Shown here: piece by piece, positions 34,593 to 43,978 of the stretch
How the letters are laid out: every line of letters begins with the position of its first letter
How positions within the stretch are numbered: the first letter of the stretch is position 1
The notes under the pieces: generated by a model
What the model was told of the DNA's origin: nothing
Databases searched by the model: none
What the model saw: the letters and a program-made list of their open reading frames with translations, nothing else
Assembly (NCBI GenBank): GCA_944389455.1
Contig: CALXMK010000012.1
Coordinates: 1 to 64,000 of the forward strand
DNA length: 64,000 nucleotides
Direction: 5' to 3'
DNA from: an uncultured Verrucomicrobiota bacterium
Lineage (GTDB): Bacteria > Verrucomicrobiota > Verrucomicrobiia > Limisphaerales > UBA1412
Program-made: the position numbers and the translations under genes

Positions 34593-35779
34593 TATTTGGT
34601 TTTGATTTTCAAACGGAAGAAGGATTGCTTTTCCGTAGGCAAAATCTGTAGTTGACAGCGCTTATCGATTATCGTCGGTTCTTCAGAAACCGGAGTCCAT
34701 TCTCCATAGGGAGCTGAAGCCGCTTCCAGTATCCATTGATCAGCAAATGCTGAGTCCCAAGAGAGAATACCATCGCTACTTAGATTTAGAGTTGGCGCAG
34801 TTTGGGACTGGATGATTTCTTGTATAAAGAGTTCATACCCGGTAGTTCCTTCAGTGCCGGAGCCGGATTCCTGGTTGATGATTCCAATAGCGTCAAATGT
34901 TCCTATCGGAGCATCTCCTAGATCATACAATGGATGACGAACGGAGAAAAAGCGATTTTCTCCATCTGTGACAAGATTATTTCCTCGATTTGCCCAAGAG
35001 GCATTTTCATCCCATCCGTCTGCGTATACAATTTGCAGTCCGTTAATACGGACACGTGTTCCCTGATAACGTTCGCCGCCGGTTTGGCGAGTAGCATCAA
35101 AAATATCTATCTGGGTTTGAGTATCATTTTCACAGGGAAGGACTAAGTCGCTGAGGTTGATAGCAGCAGGTTCAGGCAATCCTCGATTCGCTTCAATGAG
35201 GTGAATATCAAAGTCTCTGTCTGGTGAAATATTATGGGCTTCATTGATATTTCTTTTTCCACCATAGAAGAGACTGTTGCGGACATATACTTCTACATAG
35301 TCTCCGGCTTGGAAGATATGTCCGGTATCAGGATCTTGAGAAACTCTGGTTACTTCCTCTTCCCATGCTTCATTGGTATAGCTGAGTGCTTCGTCACGAA
35401 TCCAAGGCTGGTTGCCATAGTTTTGCCCCAGCCAGAGGAAAGTGCCTCCAAAGTCATTCTCATCAACGGCTTGAATGACAATTTGCCACTCTGCACCCAT
35501 ATTGCCGGAATTGGCTCCCGAGTTCCATGGAAGAAAATTAGGAGTGCTATCAAGCATTTCTTTTGGGGAGCAGATGATAACTCCTCGGATGCTGAAAGGA
35601 TGTGTTCCGTTCCACGCGCTGGCTCCATTGGAATCGACGGCTTGGAGAGCAGAATGAGTCTCTGCAGAACCTTTGATGCAAATCATTGCAGCGCAGGTTA
35701 AAATAAATGTTTTGAGCCAGGGGAATCTTCTCTGTTGACTCTTAGATGTATGATACTCTACCATAGCAGAGGGGAGCAT
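34592..35779 (-). CDS. Secreted protein with an OB-fold/nuclease-associated-like domain
   Basis: First gene of the metal-importer operon. The start is uncertain: the first ATG is at 35779, another at 35764; a TTG at 35803 extends further. No strong ribosome binding site separates them. An export signal covers about residues 15-40 from the first ATG (FPWLKTFILTCAAMICIKGSAET). The middle part, from SIRGVIICSPKEM through GDYVEVYVRNSLFYGG and RGLPEPAAINLSDL to TRVRINGLQIVY, resembles the OB-fold domains attached to secreted nucleases and related proteins (weak match). The last 60 residues form a small beta module ending KQSFFRLKIK, similar to two other secreted proteins here. No nuclease domain is present. 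Function unknown. Confidence 0.55.
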   Translation of the reverse strand: MLPSAMVEYHTSKSQQRRFPWLKTFILTCAAMICIKGSAETHSALQAVDSNGASAWNGTHPFSIRGVIICSPKEMLDSTPNFLPWNSGANSGNMGAEWQIVIQAVDENDFGGTFLWLGQNYGNQPWIRDEALSYTNEAWEEEVTRVSQDPDTGHIFQAGDYVEVYVRNSLFYGGKRNINEAHNISPDRDFDIHLIEANRGLPEPAAINLSDLVLPCENDTQTQIDIFDATRQTGGERYQGTRVRINGLQIVYADGWDENASWANRGNNLVTDGENRFFSVRHPLYDLGDAPIGTFDAIGIINQESGSGTEGTTGYELFIQEIIQSQTAPTLNLSSDGILSWDSAFADQWILEAASAPYGEWTPVSEEPTIIDKRCQLQILPTEKQSFFRLKIKTK

Positions 35780-35825
35780 GACACAAAAATTAGTGTTACG
35801 CAATTAAAAAACAGTATTATTTCTT

Positions 35826-36446
35826 ATGTCAAAAGAGAGTCATTTAGAAACACGAGATCCAAGAATTGATTTTTTTGATAGCCAGGCTGCGCGTTGGGGT
35901 GAGTTTGGTCCTACGAAGGAGAGCATCATTGAGTGTTTTGAGCAAATGGGGGCACGGCTGGAATTGGAGCCGGGACGAAATATCTTGGAGTTAGGGTGTG
36001 GACCGGGGCAGTTTACGGGATGGATATGCCGGAAAGTCGCACCAGGTAAGGTGACGGCAACAGATTTTTCTCCGTTAATGATCGCAGAGGCGTGCAAACA
36101 AGTTTTGCCAGCAGAGTTCATGGTTTCGGATATTTGTATTGAACCGCCGGCTATTAAGGCTTATCACACCGTATTTTGCTATAATGCGTTTCCTCATTTC
36201 CGAGATAAGGCTAAGGCTCTCAAGAATATTGCCAGGTCTCTTAAGAAAGATGGAGTATTGATTATTCTTCATTTTCATAGTAGGGAGGAATTAAATAACA
36301 TTCATAAAAGTGTAGGGGGGGCAGTTGAGGAAGATTTTCTGTTGGAACGGGCTGAGATGGAGGAATTATTCTTCGGAAGCGGATTGAAACTGACAGAGTT
36401 TGAGGAGAGTGAAAAACTCTATTTTCTAAAGGCTGTTAAAGAATAG
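35826..36446 (+). CDS. SAM-dependent methyltransferase (class I)
   Basis: The 206-residue Rossmann methyltransferase has motif I ILELGCGPGQFTGWIC, the acidic strand-2 end ATDFSPLMIAEACK, and motif IV VFCYNAFPHFRDK. This is the UbiE/COQ5-like group, which methylates small molecules or lipids. Its substrate is unknown. It is followed by prmC after 17 bases and probably belongs to that plus-strand unit. Confidence 0.85.
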   Translation: MSKESHLETRDPRIDFFDSQAARWGEFGPTKESIIECFEQMGARLELEPGRNILELGCGPGQFTGWICRKVAPGKVTATDFSPLMIAEACKQVLPAEFMVSDICIEPPAIKAYHTVFCYNAFPHFRDKAKALKNIARSLKKDGVLIILHFHSREELNNIHKSVGGAVEEDFLLERAEMEELFFGSGLKLTEFEESEKLYFLKAVKE

Positions 36447-36463
36447 AACCGAGGAGGTTGAAA

Positions 36464-37342
36464 ATGGATACTCCTGTTTTGTTAGGAGAGGCTCTTCAGT
36501 TTTTTACATTAGCCTTAGAGAGAGCAGGAGTAGAGAATGCTCGATGCAACGCGGAGTGGATTTTCTGTCATGTACTGAGGGTGACTCGGGCCGATTTAAT
36601 TTTAGATAGAGGATTTCGACATCTGAGTCAGAAAGAAAGGGAGAAATTAGAGAAACTCATATCCAGAAGGGCAATGCGTGAGCCCTTACAGTATATTTTA
36701 GGAGAGACATCTTTTTGCGGTTACGAAATTGAGACGGTTCCGGGAGTTTTGGTGCCTAGACCGGAGACGGAGCTGTTAGCGGAGAGAGCAGCTGATTTTT
36801 TGAAGAAGAGAAAAGAAGCCAAAATTCTGGATTATTGTACAGGGAGTGCTTGTATCGCAGTGGTTTTGGCAAAGTTTTGCCCAGGAACGAATCTGTATGC
36901 TATAGATATTTCGGAAAATGCTTTAGAGATTGCGGCACGAAATCTCCGGAGGCATTCGCTTTGCTCCAGAATACATTTGATAAAGGGGGACTCTCTTCGA
37001 GCAGCAGAGTGGGAGGCTCCGTTTGACCTGATTATTTCTAATCCACCATATATTCCGACAGGGGAAATAGAGAGATTAGAGCCGGAAGTTTCTCGGTATG
37101 AGCCCAGAGAGGCTTTAGACGGCGGAGTAGATGGATTAGATTTTTATCGACAGATAGCAGAACAGGCTCCTGAGTTCTTGAAGAAGGATGGTGTGCTTAT
37201 GGCTGAGTTTGGGGATGGGCAGTGGCCTGAAATCAAGAATATTTTTGAACAAAAAGGTTGGGAAGAGATTATTTCTCAAAGAGATTATTGTAAAAAGGAG
37301 CGTTTTTTTATCGCAAAATATTTTAAAAATTTACATTCTTAA
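36464..37342 (+). CDS. prmC: Release factor glutamine methyltransferase
   Basis: Methylates the glutamine of the GGQ motif in release factors RF1/RF2. The start is ATG 36464, six bases after a strong GAGGAGG; a TTG at 36458 overlaps that site and is rejected. The 292-residue product has the N-terminal helical domain (about 1-80) and the methyltransferase core with VLVPRPETELLAE, DYCTGSACIAVVLA and the diagnostic SNPPYIPTGEIERLEPEV. C-terminal end is normal. It is next to murA, as in several genomes, with 5 bases between. Confidence 0.95.
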   Translation: MDTPVLLGEALQFFTLALERAGVENARCNAEWIFCHVLRVTRADLILDRGFRHLSQKEREKLEKLISRRAMREPLQYILGETSFCGYEIETVPGVLVPRPETELLAERAADFLKKRKEAKILDYCTGSACIAVVLAKFCPGTNLYAIDISENALEIAARNLRRHSLCSRIHLIKGDSLRAAEWEAPFDLIISNPPYIPTGEIERLEPEVSRYEPREALDGGVDGLDFYRQIAEQAPEFLKKDGVLMAEFGDGQWPEIKNIFEQKGWEEIISQRDYCKKERFFIAKYFKNLHS

Positions 37343-37347
37343 TTGGT

Positions 37348-38667
37348 ATGGATTATCTAGAGATCAACGGTGGGATTCCTTTACGAGGAGAGGTTAGTAT
37401 CAGTGGGTCTAAAAATGCGGTTTTACCTATATTAGCAGCAGCGTTATTGACGGATGAGGAGTGTGTGATTCATCGGATTCCGAATTTAAGTGATGTCAAA
37501 TTCATGGGGAAGATATTAGAGTCATTGGGAGCGGAGGTGCAGTTTTATGGAGAGAGTATTCATGTCCGAGCTAAAGATATTCGACCTGTTGGGGATTACG
37601 ATATTATTCGGAAAATGCGTGGCTCTATTTGTATTATGGGGCCTTTGATCGGGCGTTTACATGAGGCTCGTGTTTCATTGCCCGGGGGATGTGTTATTGG
37701 AGCTCGTCCTATCAATTTGCATTTGCGTGGTTTTGAAGCGTTAGGGGGAGAGATTTCTTTAAAAGAGGGCTACATTATTGTCAAGGTTCCCCGCTTAAAA
37801 GGAACAAACGTTTTTATGGGGGGCAGAAAGGGGTCTACCGTATTGGGAACGGCTAATATCATGATGGCAGCTGTTCTAGCGGAAGGGGATACTGTTATCG
37901 AATACGCGGCTTGTGAGCCTGAGGTGAAAGATTTAGCAGATTTTTTGATTAAAATGGGGGCGGATATCCATGGAGCCGGCAGTCCTACGATTTATATCAA
38001 AGGGGTTTCCAAGCTGCATGGAGCGGAACATACGGTGATACCGGATCGGATAGAGGCGGCAACTTATGCGATTGCTGCTGCTGCTACTCAGGGAGAGGTC
38101 ACTTTAGCGAATGTCATTCCGGAGCACTTGCAATCGGTTCTTTATGAGTTAAGACAAGCGAATGTGGAGTGTTTGACTGGCACAAATACTATTCGGGTGA
38201 AACGAAATCCGGGACCTTTGCGTCCGGTTTCGATTGCTACTCAGCCGTATCCGGGATTTCCTACCGATGTGCAGGCCCAGTTTATGACGCTGATGACACA
38301 AGTTAATGGAATTAGCATTATTACAGAGAGGATTTTTGAGTCTCGATTTATGCATGTACCGGAATTGGAGCGTATGGGAGCTAAGATTGAATTAGAGGGG
38401 ATTAATGCTATTGTCGAAGGAGGCAGACAGCTCCAAGGAGCGCATGTAATGTCCAGTGATTTGAGAGCTTCGGCCGCTCTGGTAATAGCTGGTTTGATTG
38501 CGGAAAATAGGACCATTATTAGCCGTATTTATCATCTTGATAGAGGATATGAGAAGTTAGAGCAGAAACTTCGGATTTTGGGAGCCGATATCGGCCGTTG
38601 GAACAGTGATCCAGATAGTCCTAATTATCGAGCGATTCCATCCAGTTTAGTAATTTCAGAAGAGTAA
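37348..38667 (+). CDS. murA: UDP-N-acetylglucosamine 1-carboxyvinyltransferase
   Basis: First committed step of peptidoglycan synthesis: transfer of enolpyruvate from PEP to UDP-GlcNAc. The 439-residue product begins MDYLEINGGIPLRGEVSISG, has SKNAVLPILAAALLT, and the active-site cysteine Cys115 in PGGCVIGARPINLHL (same position as in Escherichia coli MurA, target of fosfomycin). GAEHTVIPDRIEAATYA and the late MTLMTQVNGIS region are present. Cell-wall synthesis is thus intact in this lineage. Confidence 0.96.
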   Translation: MDYLEINGGIPLRGEVSISGSKNAVLPILAAALLTDEECVIHRIPNLSDVKFMGKILESLGAEVQFYGESIHVRAKDIRPVGDYDIIRKMRGSICIMGPLIGRLHEARVSLPGGCVIGARPINLHLRGFEALGGEISLKEGYIIVKVPRLKGTNVFMGGRKGSTVLGTANIMMAAVLAEGDTVIEYAACEPEVKDLADFLIKMGADIHGAGSPTIYIKGVSKLHGAEHTVIPDRIEAATYAIAAAATQGEVTLANVIPEHLQSVLYELRQANVECLTGTNTIRVKRNPGPLRPVSIATQPYPGFPTDVQAQFMTLMTQVNGISIITERIFESRFMHVPELERMGAKIELEGINAIVEGGRQLQGAHVMSSDLRASAALVIAGLIAENRTIISRIYHLDRGYEKLEQKLRILGADIGRWNSDPDSPNYRAIPSSLVISEE

Positions 38668-38672
38668 TAAAT

Positions 38673-39896
38673 ATGAGTAAACATCTTACACCAGCTTCTA
38701 TCCGTGCCAATATTCCTTTGCCTTTGGCGGATACGGCTGCACAGCCTTCGGTTAAAGTGGGGGATGAACTGACTCTTGAGGTGAGTGATCTAGCCTTTGG
38801 AGGAGAAGGAGTCTGCCGGATTGATAATTTTGTCATCTTTGTTCCCTTTGTGATTCCAGGTGAGAAGGTCACCTTAGAAGTAGTAGAGGTCAAACGTCAG
38901 TATGCCCGCGGCAAATTACTCAAAGTGTTAGAGGTTTCACCTGAACGGGTAAAACCTCGTTGTAAATATTTTGGGGTCTGCGGGGGATGTCAATATCAAC
39001 ATATCGATTATGGAGCGCAGCTGAAGTATAAACATAAGCAGATCAGCGATATTTTTCATCGTTTAGGAGGTTTTGCAGAGAGTTCCATTTTGCCGGTCAT
39101 GCCTAATCCGAGCCCATGGAATTATCGCAATAGAATTATGATTCGCAGTCAGTGGAACAAAATGATTCAGGGATTACATATTGGCTTTATCCAACACGAT
39201 TGCGGATTGGTAGTAGATATTAAATCATGTGAGATTGTGGAGCCAGAGATAAATCGGCTTATCGAGCATGTTCGCGAAAATCCTCCACCTCGAGGTGGTT
39301 TGAAAGTGGTTTTAAGAAAAGAACCGGAGAATTGGCAAGTGGGGAAGGATTCATTTTTTCAGAATAATTTCCATATGCTTCCCGGGATGATTGGTGCGCT
39401 CAAGGACAGTGTGGCTGATAGTGGGGTAAAGTATCTTTTTGATGTTTATTGTGGTGTAGGTTTTTTGGGGATAGAAATTGCGTCTCAATCGCCACAGATA
39501 GAATCTTTTGTAGGAATTGAAATTGATAAGCAGGCAATTCGTTCTGCATTGGTAAATGCGGAAAAGCATCATGTAAGTAATGGAGAATTTATTGCTGGGA
39601 CAGCGGAAGAGATTTTACCAGAGTTGATTCATAAATATCCAGCTGGGGAATCTTGTGTGATTTTGGATCCTCCTCGCAGAGGCTGTCATCCCAGTATTAT
39701 GACTCTGTTAAGAGAGATTAAAACGCGACAGATTATTTATGTTTCTTGCCATCCGGCGACGTTGGCCAGAGATTTAAAGCAGATTTGTGCTGATGGACTT
39801 TATCAGCTGCGCCAAATCCAGCCATTGGATATGTTCTCCCATACGCAGCATGTAGAGTGCATAGCTGATTTGAGATTGAGCAATTCCTCTAGGTAG
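38673..39896 (+). CDS. 23S rRNA (uracil-C5)-methyltransferase (RumA/TrmA family)
   Basis: Makes 5-methyluridine in RNA using SAM. The 407 residues carry an N-terminal TRAM domain (EVSDLAFGGEGVCRIDNFVIF), the iron-sulfur cluster cysteines CKYFGVCGGCQYQH, the Rossmann motif LFDVYCGVGFLGIEIA, LDPPRRGCH, and the C-terminal catalytic Cys in IYVSCHPATLARDLKQ. The RumA (RlmD, U1939) and RlmC/TrmA members cannot be separated with certainty from sequence alone. It overlaps nothing and follows murA after 5 bases; last gene of the prmC-murA unit. Confidence 0.9.
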   Translation: MSKHLTPASIRANIPLPLADTAAQPSVKVGDELTLEVSDLAFGGEGVCRIDNFVIFVPFVIPGEKVTLEVVEVKRQYARGKLLKVLEVSPERVKPRCKYFGVCGGCQYQHIDYGAQLKYKHKQISDIFHRLGGFAESSILPVMPNPSPWNYRNRIMIRSQWNKMIQGLHIGFIQHDCGLVVDIKSCEIVEPEINRLIEHVRENPPPRGGLKVVLRKEPENWQVGKDSFFQNNFHMLPGMIGALKDSVADSGVKYLFDVYCGVGFLGIEIASQSPQIESFVGIEIDKQAIRSALVNAEKHHVSNGEFIAGTAEEILPELIHKYPAGESCVILDPPRRGCHPSIMTLLREIKTRQIIYVSCHPATLARDLKQICADGLYQLRQIQPLDMFSHTQHVECIADLRLSNSSR

Positions 39897-39971
39897 GAAA
39901 TCTGTTGTCAGTTCATTTATTAGCGTGTTTACAGGTTCTTTTTTAGACTGAAAGGAACTGATGATGGATTA

Positions 39972-40565
39972 TTATTCATTTTTAGGAAGTTTTTCCGGAT
40001 TCCAAGGATAACAGGGAACTCCATTTAGCATCTCGGGCCAGTTGGCCTTGTACTCTTCCGGATAGAAGAAAACAAGTTCTTCCCCAAATGGAGCAAAGGC
40101 TCCTCTTTCCAGAGTAGGAGGTACGGCTGATTTGAAATAGATGGAGCGTAGTTGGCTGCAATCCGAAAAGGCTTGGGATTTAATTTGTTTCAAATTTGCC
40201 GGAAGTATAACGTTGGTAAGAGTTTGTGATTTGTAAAAGGCCTGCCTGCCAATCTCTGTGATCGTATCGGGCAGTGTGATCTGAGCAAGATCAAAATTTT
40301 TCGTCATTGAATTATCTCCCAAAGAGGTGACGATATAGCTTCTGCCCAAGTGTGTTACGGTGTCTGGGAGTGGTTCCTTAAGTTTACCGGAGAGGTGATG
40401 GAGTTCCATCTTTTTTTCGGAATAAATAATAAAATGCAGTGGTCCTTTTTGTATAGTAACAGGATGCTTTTTCTTAAAATCGACAGAGTCGGAGGAAGAA
40501 ATAAGAGCTGCCAGGATTATTCCGGGAATGAAGTTAATCAGTGTCCAAAAAACGAGCGCTTTCAT
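39972..40565 (-). CDS. Membrane-anchored BspA-type leucine-rich repeat protein
   Basis: The 197-residue protein begins with a hydrophobic segment (about 4-22) that is either an uncleaved anchor or a signal. The rest contains LRR_5/BspA repeats, with the pattern I-x-L-P-x-x-(L/I)-x-x-I-x-x-x-A-F visible in ITLPDTITEIGRQAF and VILPANLKQIKSQAF followed by SDCSQLRSIYF. These are surface or periplasmic scaffold domains in host-associated bacteria. It follows a membrane protein gene on the same strand (28 bases) and the SUMF1-like gene, which may form one unit. Confidence 0.72.
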   Translation of the reverse strand: MKALVFWTLINFIPGIILAALISSSDSVDFKKKHPVTIQKGPLHFIIYSEKKMELHHLSGKLKEPLPDTVTHLGRSYIVTSLGDNSMTKNFDLAQITLPDTITEIGRQAFYKSQTLTNVILPANLKQIKSQAFSDCSQLRSIYFKSAVPPTLERGAFAPFGEELVFFYPEEYKANWPEMLNGVPCYPWNPEKLPKNE

Positions 40566-40593
40566 TTTAGATTTTGATAAAAAGTGGTTAAAT

Positions 40594-41334
40594 TTAATTC
40601 ATCAAACAAGAGTGAAGGAACCATCCCCAATTTTGATAATATTCCATGGGAAATATTGAAAAAAATCCCAAAGAGAAAAACAATGCAGATAAGAATATCC
40701 ATTCCAATGAAGGAACAGCATAGATCAATATCAGAAGAATTTTCAGAGAGAGCCCCAGTGCTTTTTTAGAGAACGGAAGTTCTCTGTTATTTTTTGCGGA
40801 GAATAGATTTCTTTTTAGAATCCATTTTAACCCCAAAATAAAGAGAGGAATATAGAAGCTAAGCAGCAAAAGAACATACCCGATAGAAAAAATTGCGTCC
40901 ATAGGAAGATAAGGAGAAAGAATAGAAACGGGCACCATGATCATGTTCCAGAGGAGTTCTTGTAAATACGAAATCCATTTCTCAAGAAACGGGGGTTTAA
41001 TATACAGAATTAAATTAGTTAGAAAAATCAATGGGGCCATTCCAAAGATGGATATAAGAAGAAAGAGGAAAAAAGTTATTTTGTCGAATGACTGAGTTTT
41101 ATCTTTGAAATGAAACAGGATCTTGATGTTTAATAAGGCAAGGCAAATAAAGAATATAAAGACGAATAATCCGGTAAGAAGGGCCCCATTCCTATTAAAG
41201 GGAAGAAAACGGGTTAAAAAGAGCGTTCCTCCAAAAAGTAAAGTAACAGAAAGAATAAACTTCCACGAAAAAAGCTTTTGGAGCTGATTTTGGAATTCTG
41301 TCGGCGTGTTGTTAGATGAGGATACGGTGTTCAT
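40594..41334 (-). CDS. Polytopic membrane protein, function unknown
   Basis: The 246-residue product has about six to seven membrane segments spaced through the sequence, linked by short loops. I do not recognise a family and see no transporter or enzyme motif. It lies between a BspA-type repeat protein (28 bases downstream) and a membrane-anchored SUMF1-like protein (51 bases upstream), all on the minus strand, so the three may act together at the membrane (inference). Confidence 0.65.
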   Translation of the reverse strand: MNTVSSSNNTPTEFQNQLQKLFSWKFILSVTLLFGGTLFLTRFLPFNRNGALLTGLFVFIFFICLALLNIKILFHFKDKTQSFDKITFFLFLLISIFGMAPLIFLTNLILYIKPPFLEKWISYLQELLWNMIMVPVSILSPYLPMDAIFSIGYVLLLLSFYIPLFILGLKWILKRNLFSAKNNRELPFSKKALGLSLKILLILIYAVPSLEWIFLSALFFSLGFFSIFPMEYYQNWGWFLHSCLMN

Positions 41335-41385
41335 ATTAAAGATCTATGTTATAGGATGAAACGGTCAATTTCTGAAAAGCCTTCT

Positions 41386-42780
41386 TCAGCTATTATTTTT
41401 AATTATTTTTGGATCATTTTGAATAAGAATAATACGGAATCCGATGGAGGGAGAGCGGGTATCATTTTCGAGCAGTTTACTGTTGGAATGAGCACTGACA
41501 CAGCGCCAGGCTCGATCATACCAGCTGCCTCCTGCTACGGGATGCAAATAGCCGGCTTGCAAATACCCCTCAAAATCAGAGAAAGAAATCTCTGTGTTTA
41601 GAGGCTGAGGTTGAGAGATTCCGCTGCACCATTCACCGACATTGCCATATAAATCATAAATTCCCCATGGATTTGCCTGTTTCTGTCCCACTTCATGAGT
41701 TCCATGATATGAAGTCTCTTTGTTATACCAGTACCAGGCCAATTCTTCCAATGCTTCACTGGAATAGTCCTCGGAATTCAAATCTTTTCCGTTGTAAAGC
41801 AGCGTCCCGGTTCCCGCTCGGCAAGCGTACTCCCATTGATAGTTAGTAGGAAGAGTGTAGGATTGATTTTCGCCAATTTTCCCCTGAGCTCGGGCCATAT
41901 CCGTCAGATTACTGCAGAATCTCATAGCTTCATCCCAGGAGACATTATAGACGGGATAATTCTCGCCATATCCATGTTCGGAGGTTGGAAGCCATCCCAT
42001 GACAGCTTGAAACTGGGATTGAGTGATTTCATATTTGCCTATGGAGAAAGAGGGTGAGATCGGAATTTCTTTTTTACTCACAGGCAGTCTCAGTATTCCG
42101 GAAGGAATATCAACCATTTCAATTTCAGGCAGAAAAGGCGTTTTTGCCGATTCATCTCCCTTAGTCATGAGAAATTGAAAGGAGTTTTTATAACCTAATT
42201 TTGAATAATAGAGCAGAAGATTTTCTGGATTGTCTTTGTCAAAAGGGATTATTGCCTCACGTTGTTTTTCTTCCAGCAAACGATAAGTCTTGTGGAATGG
42301 AATGAATTCATATTTGACTTTATCCAAATCGAGCCCGACACATTGCGTCCATTCTTCTAATCCGTCTCTATCGCGAACGCCGTTTTTCTGGAATTTCCAA
42401 ATACTTTCCAATTCCGGTTCGATGGCATAATAAGCATCAGAACCGGAGGTGATGATAAATTTATCATTCCACCAGATATCGTAAATAGCAGGAGGAATCA
42501 CCCCTTGAATCTGATTGGGCACGCCAAAGGGTGAGCTGTAGATTAGCTCCAGGGGCTTCTGATCCAAATAATATCCCGGAAGGATTCTATTTTCTTTATG
42601 CAAATTTAAGGGATCCATAAAAGGAAGATACAAACCATAAACAATAACGGCAAAGAGTATCATCGAACTAATAAATCCTAAGAAAATCAATAGGGCTCCG
42701 GCCGGAATAGAAAAACAGATCCCGAGCGTCCATTGTGCAGTGCGAGTAATGGAAGGTTGAGTAGTTGAAGAATCATTCAT
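41386..42780 (-). CDS. Membrane-anchored SUMF1-like (formylglycine-generating-enzyme fold) protein
   Basis: The N-terminal part (about 1-70) has two hydrophobic segments. The middle region (70-240) is not recognised. The C-terminal 210 residues have the SUMF1/FGE fold: FSIGKYEITQSQFQAVMG, YPVYNVSWDEAMRFCSNL, YTLPTNYQWEYACRAG, NPWGIYDLYGNVGEWC and GGSWYDRAWRCVSAH followed by SIGFRI. The catalytic cysteine pair of sulfatase-modifying enzymes (GGSWxC...C) is missing, since GGSWYDRAWRC has only one cysteine in that loop. It is therefore probably not a sulfatase activator. Similar pseudo-enzymes occur in PVC kinases and signalling proteins. Last member (5' end) of a three-gene minus-strand group. 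Confidence 0.75.
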   Translation of the reverse strand: MNDSSTTQPSITRTAQWTLGICFSIPAGALLIFLGFISSMILFAVIVYGLYLPFMDPLNLHKENRILPGYYLDQKPLELIYSSPFGVPNQIQGVIPPAIYDIWWNDKFIITSGSDAYYAIEPELESIWKFQKNGVRDRDGLEEWTQCVGLDLDKVKYEFIPFHKTYRLLEEKQREAIIPFDKDNPENLLLYYSKLGYKNSFQFLMTKGDESAKTPFLPEIEMVDIPSGILRLPVSKKEIPISPSFSIGKYEITQSQFQAVMGWLPTSEHGYGENYPVYNVSWDEAMRFCSNLTDMARAQGKIGENQSYTLPTNYQWEYACRAGTGTLLYNGKDLNSEDYSSEALEELAWYWYNKETSYHGTHEVGQKQANPWGIYDLYGNVGEWCSGISQPQPLNTEISFSDFEGYLQAGYLHPVAGGSWYDRAWRCVSAHSNSKLLENDTRSPSIGFRIILIQNDPKIIKNNS

Positions 42781-43239
42781 ATTGTAAATCTAAATTATTA
42801 AGTTAAAACCTATAGAATATTAAATGGCAACTTTAGTGTTCAAATGAAGAGAACAAAACTTTCTCTCCAGTTACTTGTTAGATTTTAGTTTACATCTGTT
42901 GAATAACTTATTTTCTATGCTTCTATTCTTTTCTCTTTATTTAGAATAATACTAGTAATAATTAACTCGCAAGTGATGATATCTTCTTAGAGAGAGATAA
43001 GCAAGAGGGAAAATAATAAAAAAGTTATTTTTTTATTTATTTTATTATTACTCTTTTAAATAGGGATGATTATCTATATTTGAAAAGTTTATAAAACTAA
43101 GAGAAAGCATTAAGGAAGATATTCTTTGTTAAAATCAGATTCTGAGAAAATTTATCCGGTTAACTATTCTATTATTAGTTGTCTGTGGGGAAGTTGTTTT
43201 TTATCAAAGCTAATACTTGTTTTAAGAATAGAGAGAAGT
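42781..43239. other. AT-rich stretch with no intact gene
   Basis: No convincing coding sequence on either strand. A region around 43000-43090 is almost pure A/T. It probably contains the promoter of the SUMF1-like gene at its left end. I see no RNA gene, repeat array or mobile element. Confidence 0.4.
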
Positions 43240-43845
43240 TCTATCTGATACAAATGGGGTTCACCCATCGATGGAGAATAGTATTCCTAGAGGAGAAAGT
43301 GGTATAGGCCGACTAGTGATGATGTTCCTCATAATCGCTATTGTCACAATAAGGTATAGTGAAGAGAAATGTGCAGAGTATAGATTCGGAACTCTATCTT
43401 ATTAGTGATATTCAGGGTATGGGATTGCAATGGGCATCGTAAACGGTAATGGTGATATATCCACTTTGAGAGAGGAGAGGAATCCCATAGTGCAAGTGTT
43501 CGATAGAAGCGTCAAATATGGAAGCATAGGTTTCCGGCTTGGTGATCATAGGGGAGGAATAGATAAGCGGGAGTATCGTTTTCAAAGCAGAAAGATTTTA
43601 TCTTCTTAGAAGAAGGATCATTGAGAGGACTGGAAGAGAGGAGGTGGAGCCTTTATAGAGTCTTTCTGCTTAGCCGGAGTCAAATTGAGATAGATAATTA
43701 ATTGGATATTGATTTCAGCCGGTTTCCAACTTTATCCAATATAGAGCAGTTCTTCTTTCTCAGATTTTCGCAAGTTCCTATGTTTGAATTCTATCGGAGA
43801 GATAAGTCTCGAAAAAACGAGAGTAAGTTGAGATATTGTAGTCAT
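43240..43845 (-). pseudogene. Possible decayed gene, family unknown
   Basis: On the minus strand, an ATG at 43845 (with AAAGGAG about 15 bases upstream) opens a frame: MTTISQLTLVF..., then an in-frame stop after LLYIG, then SWKPAEINIQLIIYLNLTP up to PPPLFQSSQ and another stop. A coding-like continuation in a different frame reads NDPSSKKIKSFCFEND and TPAYLFLPYDHQAGNLCF, and in the third frame FDASIEHLHYGIPLLSQSG and YITITVYDAHCNPIP. These fit together only with one nonsense change and at least two frameshifts. I do not recognise the family, and AT-rich spacer could mimic some of this. Confidence 0.35.
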
Positions 43846-43978
43846 AGTAATATTTTCGGTCTCCTTTAAAAGGAAAGATTCGAAAATGAAAATGAGACTT
43901 TTTAGATTAAATGGTGAAAAAGAAGAGATAAAACAGATGATAGTTTCTTAGAGAATTATCTCAAAAGAAGAGGAAAAG

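Noticed and set aside
35780..35825. A Zur or Fur box before the metal-importer operon
   Set aside because: I looked for a convincing palindrome between the divergent genes; the best AT-rich stretches do not form one.
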